From Luxibacter massiliensis (GTDB lineage: Bacteria > Bacillota > Clostridia > Lachnospirales > Lachnospiraceae), in NCBI RefSeq assembly GCF_900604355.1, contig NZ_UWOE01000001.1:1674001-1738000 (forward strand): DNA of 64,000 bases, in the 5' to 3' direction. A model generated the notes under the pieces. It was not told the DNA's origin. It worked only from the letters and a program-made list of their open reading frames with translations, and did not search any database. A program made the position numbers and the translations under genes. The stretch's first letter is position 1, and each line of letters begins with the position of its first letter. This document shows, piece after piece, positions 35,745-42,805 of the stretch.

Positions 35745-36443
35745 CTATTTCAAATCCGAACGGGCAAAGGTCATGGATGCACCGAAATATAACACAAAAA
35801 TCCAAAGAAAATCTATTAGGATAGGGCAAGGATTGGTTAAGGACAGCTGCTGTAAGGATATAAGGCGAAGCTGCCCCATTGGTAATATGCCTGTAATGAC
35901 CTGCTCCTGGTCTCCGTTCATTAAAAAAATCATCAAGAAAAATAGAATCATTGGAACTGCTAATGTTTTTCCTATATCACGAAAGATAAGAGAAAAGAAT
36001 AATGGTAACATGCACATTGCCAATGTGGAAAACAGAATGGCAGCCATTGTAATAAATACACTGTCAATCGTTGTAAAAAGTGTTTGGTGAAACAAGGTGC
36101 CTGCCAATCCATGAATAAAAAGTGGAAAAAATAATATTGCAGCACAAGCAGTCTCATATACAATGGTTTTCGCCAAAATTACAGAACTTCTTTTGTGACC
36201 GGCACTGATCGATAAGTACATAGTCTTTTGTTCGAAATCGTTCCCTGCAAACAGTACCGCAAAAACAATCATCAAAAAATAAAGTAATGGCGTATTATAT
36301 AATGAGGCAAAGAACAAATTCGGAGTCTTTCCGTTGCTGTCCAGCAGCAATAGGCTGCTCAAAAATAAATTGAATAACCCGATCCCCCAAAAGTACCAGC
36401 TATGGGATAACTTATAAAATTCAGCTCTGAGGAGATTTGACAT
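35745..36443 (-). CDS. Lantibiotic-protection-type ABC permease (first subunit)
   Basis: A 232-residue ABC-2 permease with six membrane helices. It begins MSNLLRAEFYKLSHSWYFW and overlaps the ATPase gene by 23 bp. It pairs with the other permease and the E-loop ATPase to form a LanFEG-type exporter. No precursor peptide gene is nearby, so protection rather than production is likely. Confidence 0.88.
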   Translation of the reverse strand: MSNLLRAEFYKLSHSWYFWGIGLFNLFLSSLLLLDSNGKTPNLFFASLYNTPLLYFLMIVFAVLFAGNDFEQKTMYLSISAGHKRSSVILAKTIVYETACAAILFFPLFIHGLAGTLFHQTLFTTIDSVFITMAAILFSTLAMCMLPLFFSLIFRDIGKTLAVPMILFFLMIFLMNGDQEQVITGILPMGQLRLISLQQLSLTNPCPILIDFLWIFVLYFGASMTFARSDLK

Positions 36444-37359
36444 TTTTTGCCCCTCCTATTTTTCCTAAAAAGTAATCTTCCAAGGTATCACCGGATATGG
36501 AGAATCCTGTGACAAGAATATGAGCATCCGCTAAAACAGTGGCAACCTTTTCCATATCGTTCAGGTAAGTATATAACCGAATGGTATGATCAGGCATCAG
36601 CTTAAAATTATCTGTATGGAGTTTTTCTTCCAAAACCAACAGCGCTTTCTGCACATCTGTTGTTTGAATTGCAATATGCCGCTTGCATCGCTCATTCAAC
36701 TCATTCTCGGAAATTTCTTCTATGATTTTTCCGTTATCAATCAGGATAAATTCTGTTGCTGTCTGATATAATTCCTCTAAAATATGGCTGGAAACCAAAA
36801 TTGTCATCCCATAGTCTCTGTTCAAAGATTTCAACAAATTTCTAATCTCTACAATACCAGCAGGATCAAGCCCATTGATCGGTTCATCCAAAATCAAAAA
36901 TTCCGGCGTATTCAAAAGTGCGATTGCAATGCCTAGACGCTGCCGCATACCCAAAGAAAAGTTACGGACAATTTTTCGTCCGGTATCCTTTAAGCCTACC
37001 GCCTCTAATGTTTTTCCGATAACAGCTTTATCAGGAATACCACGTTGGATACGCTGTACCTCCATATTTTGATATGCGGTCATTGTAGGGAATAGCGCCG
37101 GTGTCTCGATCATGCACCCAATTCGCTTCCGCTGTTCTTGCAGCGCTGTTGTTCCTGATTTTCCCCACATCGTCAGTGTACCGCTCGTTGGAAACGCAAG
37201 ACCGGTAATTAACCTTAAAAATGTGGTCTTGCCTGCCCCGTTTTTGCCGATAAAACCATAGATTTTTCCCTTTTCGATCTGTAAGTGAATGTGATCTAAT
37301 GCCATTGTGTGCTTGTATTCTTTTGTTAATGACTGTGCTTCTAAAATAATGGATCCCAT
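36421..37359 (-). CDS. Lantibiotic-protection-type ABC ATPase with E-loop (LanF-like)
   Basis: A 312-residue ATPase of the BcrA/LanF type. Walker A GKNGAGKTT is at 38-46, the signature SLGMRQ near 135-140, Walker B FLILDEP near 154-160, and the H-loop His near 192. The Q-loop glutamine is replaced by Glu85 (CMIETPALF), the E-loop described for lantibiotic immunity ATPases. The C-terminal extension of about 90 residues is typical. GGAGG precedes the ATG. It is separated from the regulator gene by 98 bp that hold an operator-like repeat. Confidence 0.93.
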   Translation of the reverse strand: MGSIILEAQSLTKEYKHTMALDHIHLQIEKGKIYGFIGKNGAGKTTFLRLITGLAFPTSGTLTMWGKSGTTALQEQRKRIGCMIETPALFPTMTAYQNMEVQRIQRGIPDKAVIGKTLEAVGLKDTGRKIVRNFSLGMRQRLGIAIALLNTPEFLILDEPINGLDPAGIVEIRNLLKSLNRDYGMTILVSSHILEELYQTATEFILIDNGKIIEEISENELNERCKRHIAIQTTDVQKALLVLEEKLHTDNFKLMPDHTIRLYTYLNDMEKVATVLADAHILVTGFSISGDTLEDYFLGKIGGAKNVKSPQS

Positions 37360-37384
37360 GTGTCAGACCTCCTTTATTTTAAAC

Positions 37385-37448
37385 AGTATAAAATCTATTC
37401 CTAAAGAATTTCTTAAATAGCAGCAAAAAAGCATAAAGAAAGCATAAA
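37385..37448 (-). promoter_or_regulatory. Candidate response-regulator site and promoter for the ABC genes
   Basis: On the minus strand TTTATGC occurs twice with an 11-bp period (37442-37448 and 37431-37437), the layout OmpR-type regulators bind. A TATACT -10-like hexamer lies 40 nt further on (37385-37390), about 25 bp before the ATPase ATG. It sits between the regulator and the genes it probably controls. Confidence 0.45.
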
Positions 37449-37457
37449 GCCAAGGGA

Positions 37458-38144
37458 TTACCCCTTAGCTCTATGCAAACGATAACCAATCCCCCAAACA
37501 GTATCTATAAACTCTTTCTCAGGGCAGATAGTTTTCAATTTATTCCGCAGATTACTGATGTGGACATTCAGCGTATTATCTTCGTTGATATACTCCGTTC
37601 CCCAAACACTTTGAAACAGATTGGACTTGGAGAAAATCTTATCAGGATATTTCATCAATAACTCCAATATAGCAAATTCTTTTGCAGTTAAAGAAAGCTC
37701 CATTCCCTGTACGGAAGCCACATTTTTCTCATAATCTAAAATCAAATCTTCATACTGCAAAATCTCTTGTGTGCCGCTTTGAAATTTCACTCTGCGAAGA
37801 TTGCTTTCGATCCTGGCAAGAACTTCTTCCATATCAAATGGCTTGGTAATATAATCATCTGCTCCTAAACGCAATAAATCAATCTTATTCTGTGTTGTTT
37901 CCTTAGCGGAAATAATGATCACTGGAATGGTGAAATGCCTGCGTAGATCTGAAAGGACAATATCACCGCTCCGATAGGGGATCATAATATCCAACAAAAG
38001 CAAATCAATTTTCTTCTCTTGCAAACAGTCTAATACATGAAGTCCATCATATTGGCAAAAAACTTCATATCCATTATCCTTTAAGAACTCTGCCAGTAAC
38101 CCATTGATTTCCAGATCATCTTCAACAATCAGTATTCTATACAT
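37458..38144 (-). CDS. OmpR-family response regulator
   Basis: A 228-residue regulator. The receiver domain (1-120) has the phosphoacceptor Asp in LLLLDIMIP and the Lys of ITKPFDM. The C-terminal winged helix has SLTAKEFAILELLM and VWGIGYRL. It is first in the protection locus and partner of the kinase at its end. The arrangement resembles CprRK-CprABC and related Clostridial peptide-resistance loci. Confidence 0.94.
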   Translation of the reverse strand: MYRILIVEDDLEINGLLAEFLKDNGYEVFCQYDGLHVLDCLQEKKIDLLLLDIMIPYRSGDIVLSDLRRHFTIPVIIISAKETTQNKIDLLRLGADDYITKPFDMEEVLARIESNLRRVKFQSGTQEILQYEDLILDYEKNVASVQGMELSLTAKEFAILELLMKYPDKIFSKSNLFQSVWGTEYINEDNTLNVHISNLRNKLKTICPEKEFIDTVWGIGYRLHRAKG

Positions 38145-38686
38145 CGCCGGTCACCTCGCTTCCAAACGGCTATCTCATTATACATTCTTTTGATCCTTTT
38201 CTCAATAGGATGATGGCGAGTAATGTATAAGCTCCCTTCTTCTATTGGTATATCTTAAATATGACAGACATTCAAAGCAACTCTGAATCCATACGACAAC
38301 TGTATGGAGGCTGTAGGGAACTATTTGCAGAATTGACAGGTGTTCCATTCTGTAGTATCATAGCTCTGAGGAATTTTACCACGAGGAGAATGACCATGAA
38401 TTACTTTTTTACAAGTCAATTGAAAAGGAAAACCATCTCTGTACAATTCATACCGATGAAACATTGTACAGAGTATAGCGTATAAAAACGCATTTTGATT
38501 TCATCGGAAAGCCAAAGGGGGAGTCTGCCTTTTTTCGGGAACGACTCTCTGGTTTTCCGTATGAAACAGGATGTGTGATGAGGCTATGGGCAATGTTTTG
38601 TCCATAGCCTTTTGTTTTACATAGCTACTCGAAACGGCAGAAGGCGGATACATGTCAAATGTATTGGTCTTCTGCCGTTTTTTATG
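38145..38686. other. Coding debris and two terminator-like hairpins
   Basis: A stop-interrupted frame (about 38350-38550, plus strand) reads SSEEFYHEENDHELLFYKSI, then after a stop FIGKPKGESAFFRER, suggesting a decayed gene. Hairpin GGCTATGG/CCATAGCC (38582-38589 with 38602-38609) is followed by TTTTGTTTT, a standard terminator. A second, AACGGCAGAAG/CTTCTGCCGTT (38633-38643 with 38669-38679), is followed by TTTTT. Confidence 0.6.
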
Positions 38687-38904
38687 ATATAGGAAAGTTC
38701 TCCGAACTTCCTATATCATAAAAACACACTTCGTGTGACGATGCGCAGCTCGCGGAGTGGAATTTAGCGGTTCACGCGTCTACGTTCCACTTCCGTCGTT
38801 GCTAAACGAGCGTCACAGGCGCTCAGCAACGCTCGCGCGGAGAATGTGCCAAGGCACATTCTTTGTTCTTGTCGAAAACAACTTTAAGAAAGGATGAATC
38901 AAAA
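38687..38904 (+). promoter_or_regulatory. Structured leader with attenuator hairpin ahead of the ABC-F gene
   Basis: From about 38684 the leader can fold into successive stems: a long stem ending near 38717, AGTGGAA/TTCCACT (38756 region), CGTTGCT-GAGCG with CGCTCAGCAACG (about 38797-38831), and last AGAATGTGCC/GGCACATTCT (38841-38850 with 38853-38862) followed by TTGTTCTT. The last resembles an intrinsic terminator 43 nt before the start codon. Antibiotic-inducible ABC-F genes often use such attenuation, so drug-responsive control is plausible. Confidence 0.55.
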
Positions 38905-40437
38905 ATGAGCTTATTAGAAATCGAACATTTAACACACTCTTTTGGAGAGAATCTGCTTTACCAAAATGTTTCACTCTTCCTGAACAAAGGAGAACACATC
39001 GGTATTGTAGGTCAAAACGGAACCGGGAAATCCACATTCATTAAAATCTGTACCGGACATCTGATACCGGATGAAGGGCGGCTCGTATGGCAGACCGGCA
39101 TCCATACCGGTTATCTGGATCAATATGCGGAAATTGATTACAACATGACTATGGGACAGTTCCTGAAATCAGCATTTTCCAATCTCTATGAAATAGAATC
39201 TAAAATGGAACGACTTTACTGTCTGGCTGCCGCCGGGGATTCCGCCGCTTTGAATCTTGCTGCCCGATATCAGGAACAGCTTGAACAGGCCGACTTTTAT
39301 TCCATTGACACGATGATTGACCGGGTAGCAGTGGGACTAGGCTTATCTGCCATTGGACTTCATCGCCCGATCAGCGAAATGAGCGGCGGACAACGTGCCA
39401 AGGTGATTTTAGCCAAGCTGCTTTTAGAAAAACCGGATGTACTGCTTCTTGACGAACCCACCAATTTTTTAGACAAAAACCATGTAACATGGCTGTCTGA
39501 CTATTTGTCCACGCTGGATCATGCATTTATGGTCGTGTCTCATGACTATGAATTTCTAAGCAAGGTTACAAACCGTATTTTTGATATTGACAATAAAACC
39601 ATTACCAAATATTACGGAAACTATAAGGAATTTTTGAGGAAAAAGACACTTCTGCGTGAAGATTATGTACGCCAGTACGCCGCACAGCAGAAAGAAATCA
39701 GGAAAACAGAAGAATTTATCCGAAAAAATATCGCCGGCAGAAAGTCACGCATGGCCCGCGGCCGTCAAAAGCAGCTTGACCGTATGGAAAAGATGGAGGC
39801 TTTAGACTTAAAAGAAATCAAGCCAGCCTTCCATTTTCCCTCACTTCCGCTGACAAATACCATGCATTTAATCGTAAAGCAGTTAGCCATCGGATATCAC
39901 TATCCACTGTTGTCCAATCTGGATTTTCATATTCAGGGCGGACAGAAGGTTGTCATAACCGGCTTCAACGGCATCGGCAAATCTACCTTGTTAAAGACTC
40001 TGACCGGAGCACTGCCGGCTATCCATGGATATTTCAAGCTGTCAGACCAAGTAAGCATCGGATATTTCCAGCAGGACCTGAACTGGGATGCCCCAAAACT
40101 TACGTCAATTCAAATCATGTCAGATGCCTTTCCGGAACTTGTCACAAAGGAAATCCGTAAGCATCTGGCACAATGTGGCGTATCAAGTAAACATGCCATG
40201 CAGGCAATCGGCACCTTAAGCGGAGGTGAACAGGCAAAAGTAAAAATATGCCTGCTGACACAAAAGCCCTGTAATTTCCTGATCATGGATGAACCGACCA
40301 ATCACTTAGATGTTCAGGCAAAGGAGGCTTTAAAAACTGCATTATCCGAATTTCCGGGAACCGTCTTACTCGTCTCCCATGAGGAGGCTTTTTACCGGAA
40401 CTGGGTACAGCGAATCATCAATATTGAACATCCATAG
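38905..40437 (+). CDS. ABC-F family ATPase (candidate ribosome-protection protein)
   Basis: A 510-residue soluble protein with two ABC cassettes and no membrane segments: Walker A GQNGTGKST and GFNGIGKST, signatures MSGGQRAK and LSGGEQAK, Walker B LLLDEPTNFLD and LIMDEPTNHLD. The charged inter-domain linker (about 240-300) reaches the ribosome in known members. ATG 38905 with AAAGGATG is preferred to TTG 38863, which falls on the attenuator. The leader and accessory context favour antibiotic resistance, but housekeeping ABC-F proteins share the architecture. Confidence 0.9.
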   Translation: MSLLEIEHLTHSFGENLLYQNVSLFLNKGEHIGIVGQNGTGKSTFIKICTGHLIPDEGRLVWQTGIHTGYLDQYAEIDYNMTMGQFLKSAFSNLYEIESKMERLYCLAAAGDSAALNLAARYQEQLEQADFYSIDTMIDRVAVGLGLSAIGLHRPISEMSGGQRAKVILAKLLLEKPDVLLLDEPTNFLDKNHVTWLSDYLSTLDHAFMVVSHDYEFLSKVTNRIFDIDNKTITKYYGNYKEFLRKKTLLREDYVRQYAAQQKEIRKTEEFIRKNIAGRKSRMARGRQKQLDRMEKMEALDLKEIKPAFHFPSLPLTNTMHLIVKQLAIGYHYPLLSNLDFHIQGGQKVVITGFNGIGKSTLLKTLTGALPAIHGYFKLSDQVSIGYFQQDLNWDAPKLTSIQIMSDAFPELVTKEIRKHLAQCGVSSKHAMQAIGTLSGGEQAKVKICLLTQKPCNFLIMDEPTNHLDVQAKEALKTALSEFPGTVLLVSHEEAFYRNWVQRIINIEHP

Positions 40438-40444
40438 AAAACGC

Positions 40445-40485
40445 ACAAAAGTCTGCCGGTAAAATTTCCGACAGACTTTTGTCTA
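40445..40485 (+). terminator. Terminator after the ABC-F gene
   Basis: ACAAAAGTCTG (40445-40455) pairs with CAGACTTTTGT (40472-40482), with additional CGG/CCG pairing inside. It lies 8 bp past the stop. Confidence 0.85.
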
Positions 40486-40516
40486 ATGCTTTCAATAAAA
40501 TATGCCAAATGGTTTT

Positions 40517-40726
40517 CTATGGAAGAACCGGCACACTTTCTACCTTCTCTTCAAAAAAGCGGTCTGCTATATATCCCGCAGACTCTGCCCAAAAAGCATT
40601 TTCTGTATTTTGCAGTACTTCATAAGTTTGTGAATGATAAAATTCCCAGGCTGCATCCTGAAAAGACAAATTTTTCTTTTCTTTAATAATATCTATCACA
40701 TCCCTAATCTGAATACACATATTCAT
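40517..40726 (-). CDS. Hypothetical 69-residue protein
   Basis: Small soluble protein, not confidently assigned to a family. It has an amphipathic N-terminal helix (CIQIRDVIDIIKEKKNLSF), a central FYHSQTYEVLQNTENAFW segment and an acidic C-terminus. ATG 40726 is chosen because AAGGATATTACT precedes it. The size and style resemble DUF3791-like partners of small toxin-antitoxin-type pairs, but this is only an impression and no partner gene is adjacent. Confidence 0.6.
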   Translation of the reverse strand: MNMCIQIRDVIDIIKEKKNLSFQDAAWEFYHSQTYEVLQNTENAFWAESAGYIADRFFEEKVESVPVLP

Positions 40727-40985
40727 AGTAATATCCTTACCATTGAAAAAATATTTTCCTGTAAGCATCAGCCTACCCCCTTCCGATTCGCAAGGGTTAA
40801 ATATTTTAAGGCATCTGCTGTATGAAACGAAACCTGATTATTTACTTTGTTATAGCGTAACCGTTCCACAACTTCCTCTCCTGATTTTGTATATATTTAC
40901 TAAATATGTTTAAAACTATATCACCGCCTGATATGCGATTGATATTTTTCAATCTACACTATTATATACATTTTAAGGAAGAACT

Positions 40986-41345
40986 TCAAGCAAATATCTT
41001 TCCGTTTCTTACCGTTAATTTTAGTTTCTTGTGCTGATTCTTTTGAAGACAATAAATCATGCCTTTGTTTATCTTAACCTCTATTTCCTCCTCCCACTTT
41101 GCAGGAATATAAATAACCACTTTCTTTCCACCATAATACTGCACAATCAGGTTTTCGTTGAATCCATCCCGAATCTCAACAATACATCGGCTCTTGTTCA
41201 CCTGAACACACTTCTTTTCCCTCACTGAGACTACAAGGGTCCGAATCTTTTGTCCTTTTACTTCCATCCTGATACGGGCAAGTCCCTGATATAATGCGGA
41301 AATAAAAGATTGTTCCGCTCTTCTCATCTGATATGCCGCCTCCAC
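40986..41345 (-). CDS. Hypothetical 119-residue protein
   Basis: Basic protein starting at GTG 41345 with AAGGAGG six bases upstream. The N-terminal 30 residues are helical (MEAAYQMRRAEQSFISALYQ). The rest is predicted as beta strands with many Lys and Val (KIRTLVVSVREKKCVQVNKS). No signal peptide, membrane segment or known family is seen. It stands alone upstream of the envelope-protein cluster. Confidence 0.6.
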   Translation of the reverse strand: MEAAYQMRRAEQSFISALYQGLARIRMEVKGQKIRTLVVSVREKKCVQVNKSRCIVEIRDGFNENLIVQYYGGKKVVIYIPAKWEEEIEVKINKGMIYCLQKNQHKKLKLTVRNGKIFA

Positions 41346-41450
41346 ACTATGCCTCCTTGTTCCAAATCAAATTTTTATCTTGCCTTAATATATCCCACTA
41401 CTATTGCTATTTTATCAGAGTTCCATTTACAATTTATTAATTCACAGCCT

Positions 41451-41969
41451 TCAGACCACGCTATATCTGATTTCTTTTAAAAATGGACTCTTTTCCAGCT
41501 CCCTTTGAAAATGGTTTGGCAGACACAGTACTGCCGGTCTGCAAATTGTAATCTCTTCTGTCACTGTCAAAAGATACGCCACAAACTGGGAACAGAAAAA
41601 ATGATTTTTCCAGTTGAACGGAATATGCAGTAGGCAGAACGCCACGCCCAGTCTTGTATAATGAAACTGCTCTTTATGTTCTATAAAATAAATAAGCTGC
41701 TCTCTCATCCGTTCATAGTCTGATTCTGAAACATTGATTTCATAGGATACACTTTTCACCACTCCCCGGTGTCTGTGCTTTTCAAGTGTTTCCGTACAGA
41801 ATCCTCTGTAATTAAAGCTGTAATAGGTTTTCCCTCCATCTAAAGATATGGAAGCGTGCGTATATCCCCTTCCACCTATATAATAGAGAAAAGAGGATAT
41901 ACAATCGGAATACTTTGTCAGTAAAATGTAGACTGCATTTCTTTCGCCGTTTTTTGATTTTTTACCCAT
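41451..41969 (-). CDS. Permuted NlpC/P60 (YiiX-like) papain-fold protein
   Basis: About 172 residues. The pattern of a permuted papain-like hydrolase is seen: the His of RGYTHASISLDGG and, much later, the Cys of HFFCSQFVAYLL. Such proteins act on amides or lipids, sometimes in the envelope. There is no signal peptide, so it may be cytosolic. ATG 41969 is preferred because GAGAGGAGCATCC lies upstream. Confidence 0.75.
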   Translation of the reverse strand: MGKKSKNGERNAVYILLTKYSDCISSFLYYIGGRGYTHASISLDGGKTYYSFNYRGFCTETLEKHRHRGVVKSVSYEINVSESDYERMREQLIYFIEHKEQFHYTRLGVAFCLLHIPFNWKNHFFCSQFVAYLLTVTEEITICRPAVLCLPNHFQRELEKSPFLKEIRYSVV

Positions 41970-42052
41970 ACAGGATGCTCCTCTCTGATTTACATGAAAG
42001 AACTTTACCACTGTATTATTTGACTTTTGTCTGCTTTTTGTTTGAATTCTAT

Positions 42053-42088
42053 TAAAAAAAGCAGCCTATCTTCTCGGATAGGACTGCC
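42053..42088 (-). terminator. Terminator of the small-peptide operon
   Basis: On the minus strand GCAG-T-CCTATC pairs with GATAGG-CTGC (42061-42070 with 42077-42087) and is followed by seven Ts. It lies downstream of the 26-residue membrane peptide gene at 42122. Confidence 0.85.
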
Positions 42089-42121
42089 CATGTGCTGCTG
42101 CTGTTTCTAGCTGCATTTTTC

Positions 42122-42202
42122 TTATTTTTTTCTTTTTACAGCTACAGCAATTACTCCAACAACCACGACTACTAATACGACAATAACTACTTTTGCTAAC
42201 AT
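42122..42202 (-). CDS. 26-residue membrane peptide A
   Basis: Single hydrophobic helix (AKVVIVVLVVVVVGVIAVAV) with a basic KRKK tail. The ATG has an AAAGGAGG site with good spacing, and the frame ends at a TAA before a terminator. It is a clear paralogue of the peptide at 42511-42591. Hydrophobic peptides of this kind may be type I toxin-like, membrane regulators, or assembly factors; nothing in the sequence decides. Confidence 0.75.
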   Translation of the reverse strand: MLAKVVIVVLVVVVVGVIAVAVKRKK

Positions 42203-42242
42203 ATGTACATCCTCCTTTATCTGGTGATATTTCTTAATTATG

Positions 42243-42491
42243 TTAATGTTTCTTTCCATTCTCTCTGGCAGCACTTTCCTCGGCAAGCCTTTTTCTCGCC
42301 TCTTCAACGGTCTCACCGTCTTTTGTAAGGAACTGGTCGACGAAGGTATCTACCATCTTATTGAACCCGCCTACTGCGCCTTCTTCAATCTTCTTATAGC
42401 CTCCAACAACACCATGTTCGATCTTTTTGTATCCGCCTACTACCTCTTTTGCAATTTTTTCATTTGCTTTTACTAATTTTGATTTTGCCAT
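42243..42491 (-). CDS. 82-residue repeat protein
   Basis: Soluble charged protein with three near-repeats of about 11-12 residues: VVGGYKKIEHG, VVGGYKKIEEG and AVGGFNKMVDT. It then has FVDQFLTKDGETVEEARKRL and a Lys/His tail. The ATG has an AAGGGA ribosome site. It lies between two genes for 26-residue membrane peptides and shares their terminator, so they are likely one operon. Similar hypothetical proteins seem common in Firmicutes, but no function is known to me. Confidence 0.8.
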   Translation of the reverse strand: MAKSKLVKANEKIAKEVVGGYKKIEHGVVGGYKKIEEGAVGGFNKMVDTFVDQFLTKDGETVEEARKRLAEESAARENGKKH

Positions 42492-42510
42492 AAAAATCCC
42501 TTCCTTTTCC

Positions 42511-42591
42511 CTATTTGTTTTTCTTCACAATTTTGGCCGCGATACCCACAATTACTACAACTACAGCTACAATAATGACTTTTACCAACAT
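42511..42591 (-). CDS. 26-residue membrane peptide B
   Basis: Single hydrophobic helix (VIIVAVVVVIVGIAAKIV) with a KKNK tail, starting MLVKV. Start and stop frame exactly 26 codons, with GAGAGGAG upstream. It aligns with peptide A at the start (ML-K-V), helix and basic tail, so the two arose by duplication around the 82-residue gene. Confidence 0.75.
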   Translation of the reverse strand: MLVKVIIVAVVVVIVGIAAKIVKKNK

Positions 42592-42781
42592 ATCTCTTCT
42601 CCTCTCTGTTTTCTTTTGTATGTCTAAATCTTATCGTAAGATTGTTTCTCTTTCGTTTCCCTTTTGTTTTTGAAATATTAAAACACCGTATATTGTTTCA
42701 AATGTTCCGGGAATCGTCTCAGATTCATCTCCGGTTCCGCAACAATCCATCCCAGCAGCTTCTGCACCCTGTCTGTCCATC

Positions 42782-42801
42782 ACCTTTTTTACAAAAAAGG
42801 T
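42782..42801 (-). terminator. A/T-stem hairpin after the Mbeg1-like gene
   Basis: ACCTTTTTT and AAAAAAGGT (42782-42790 and 42793-42801) form a tight palindrome just past the hydrolase stop, and on either strand end in a T run. Confidence 0.55.
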
Positions 42802-42805
42802 CTTT

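Noticed and set aside
42629..42781. Short minus-strand frames after the Mbeg1-like gene
   Set aside because: One frame reads somewhat like a protein tail (LLGWIVAEPEMNLRRFPE) but has no start or ribosome site; too weak to list as a gene.
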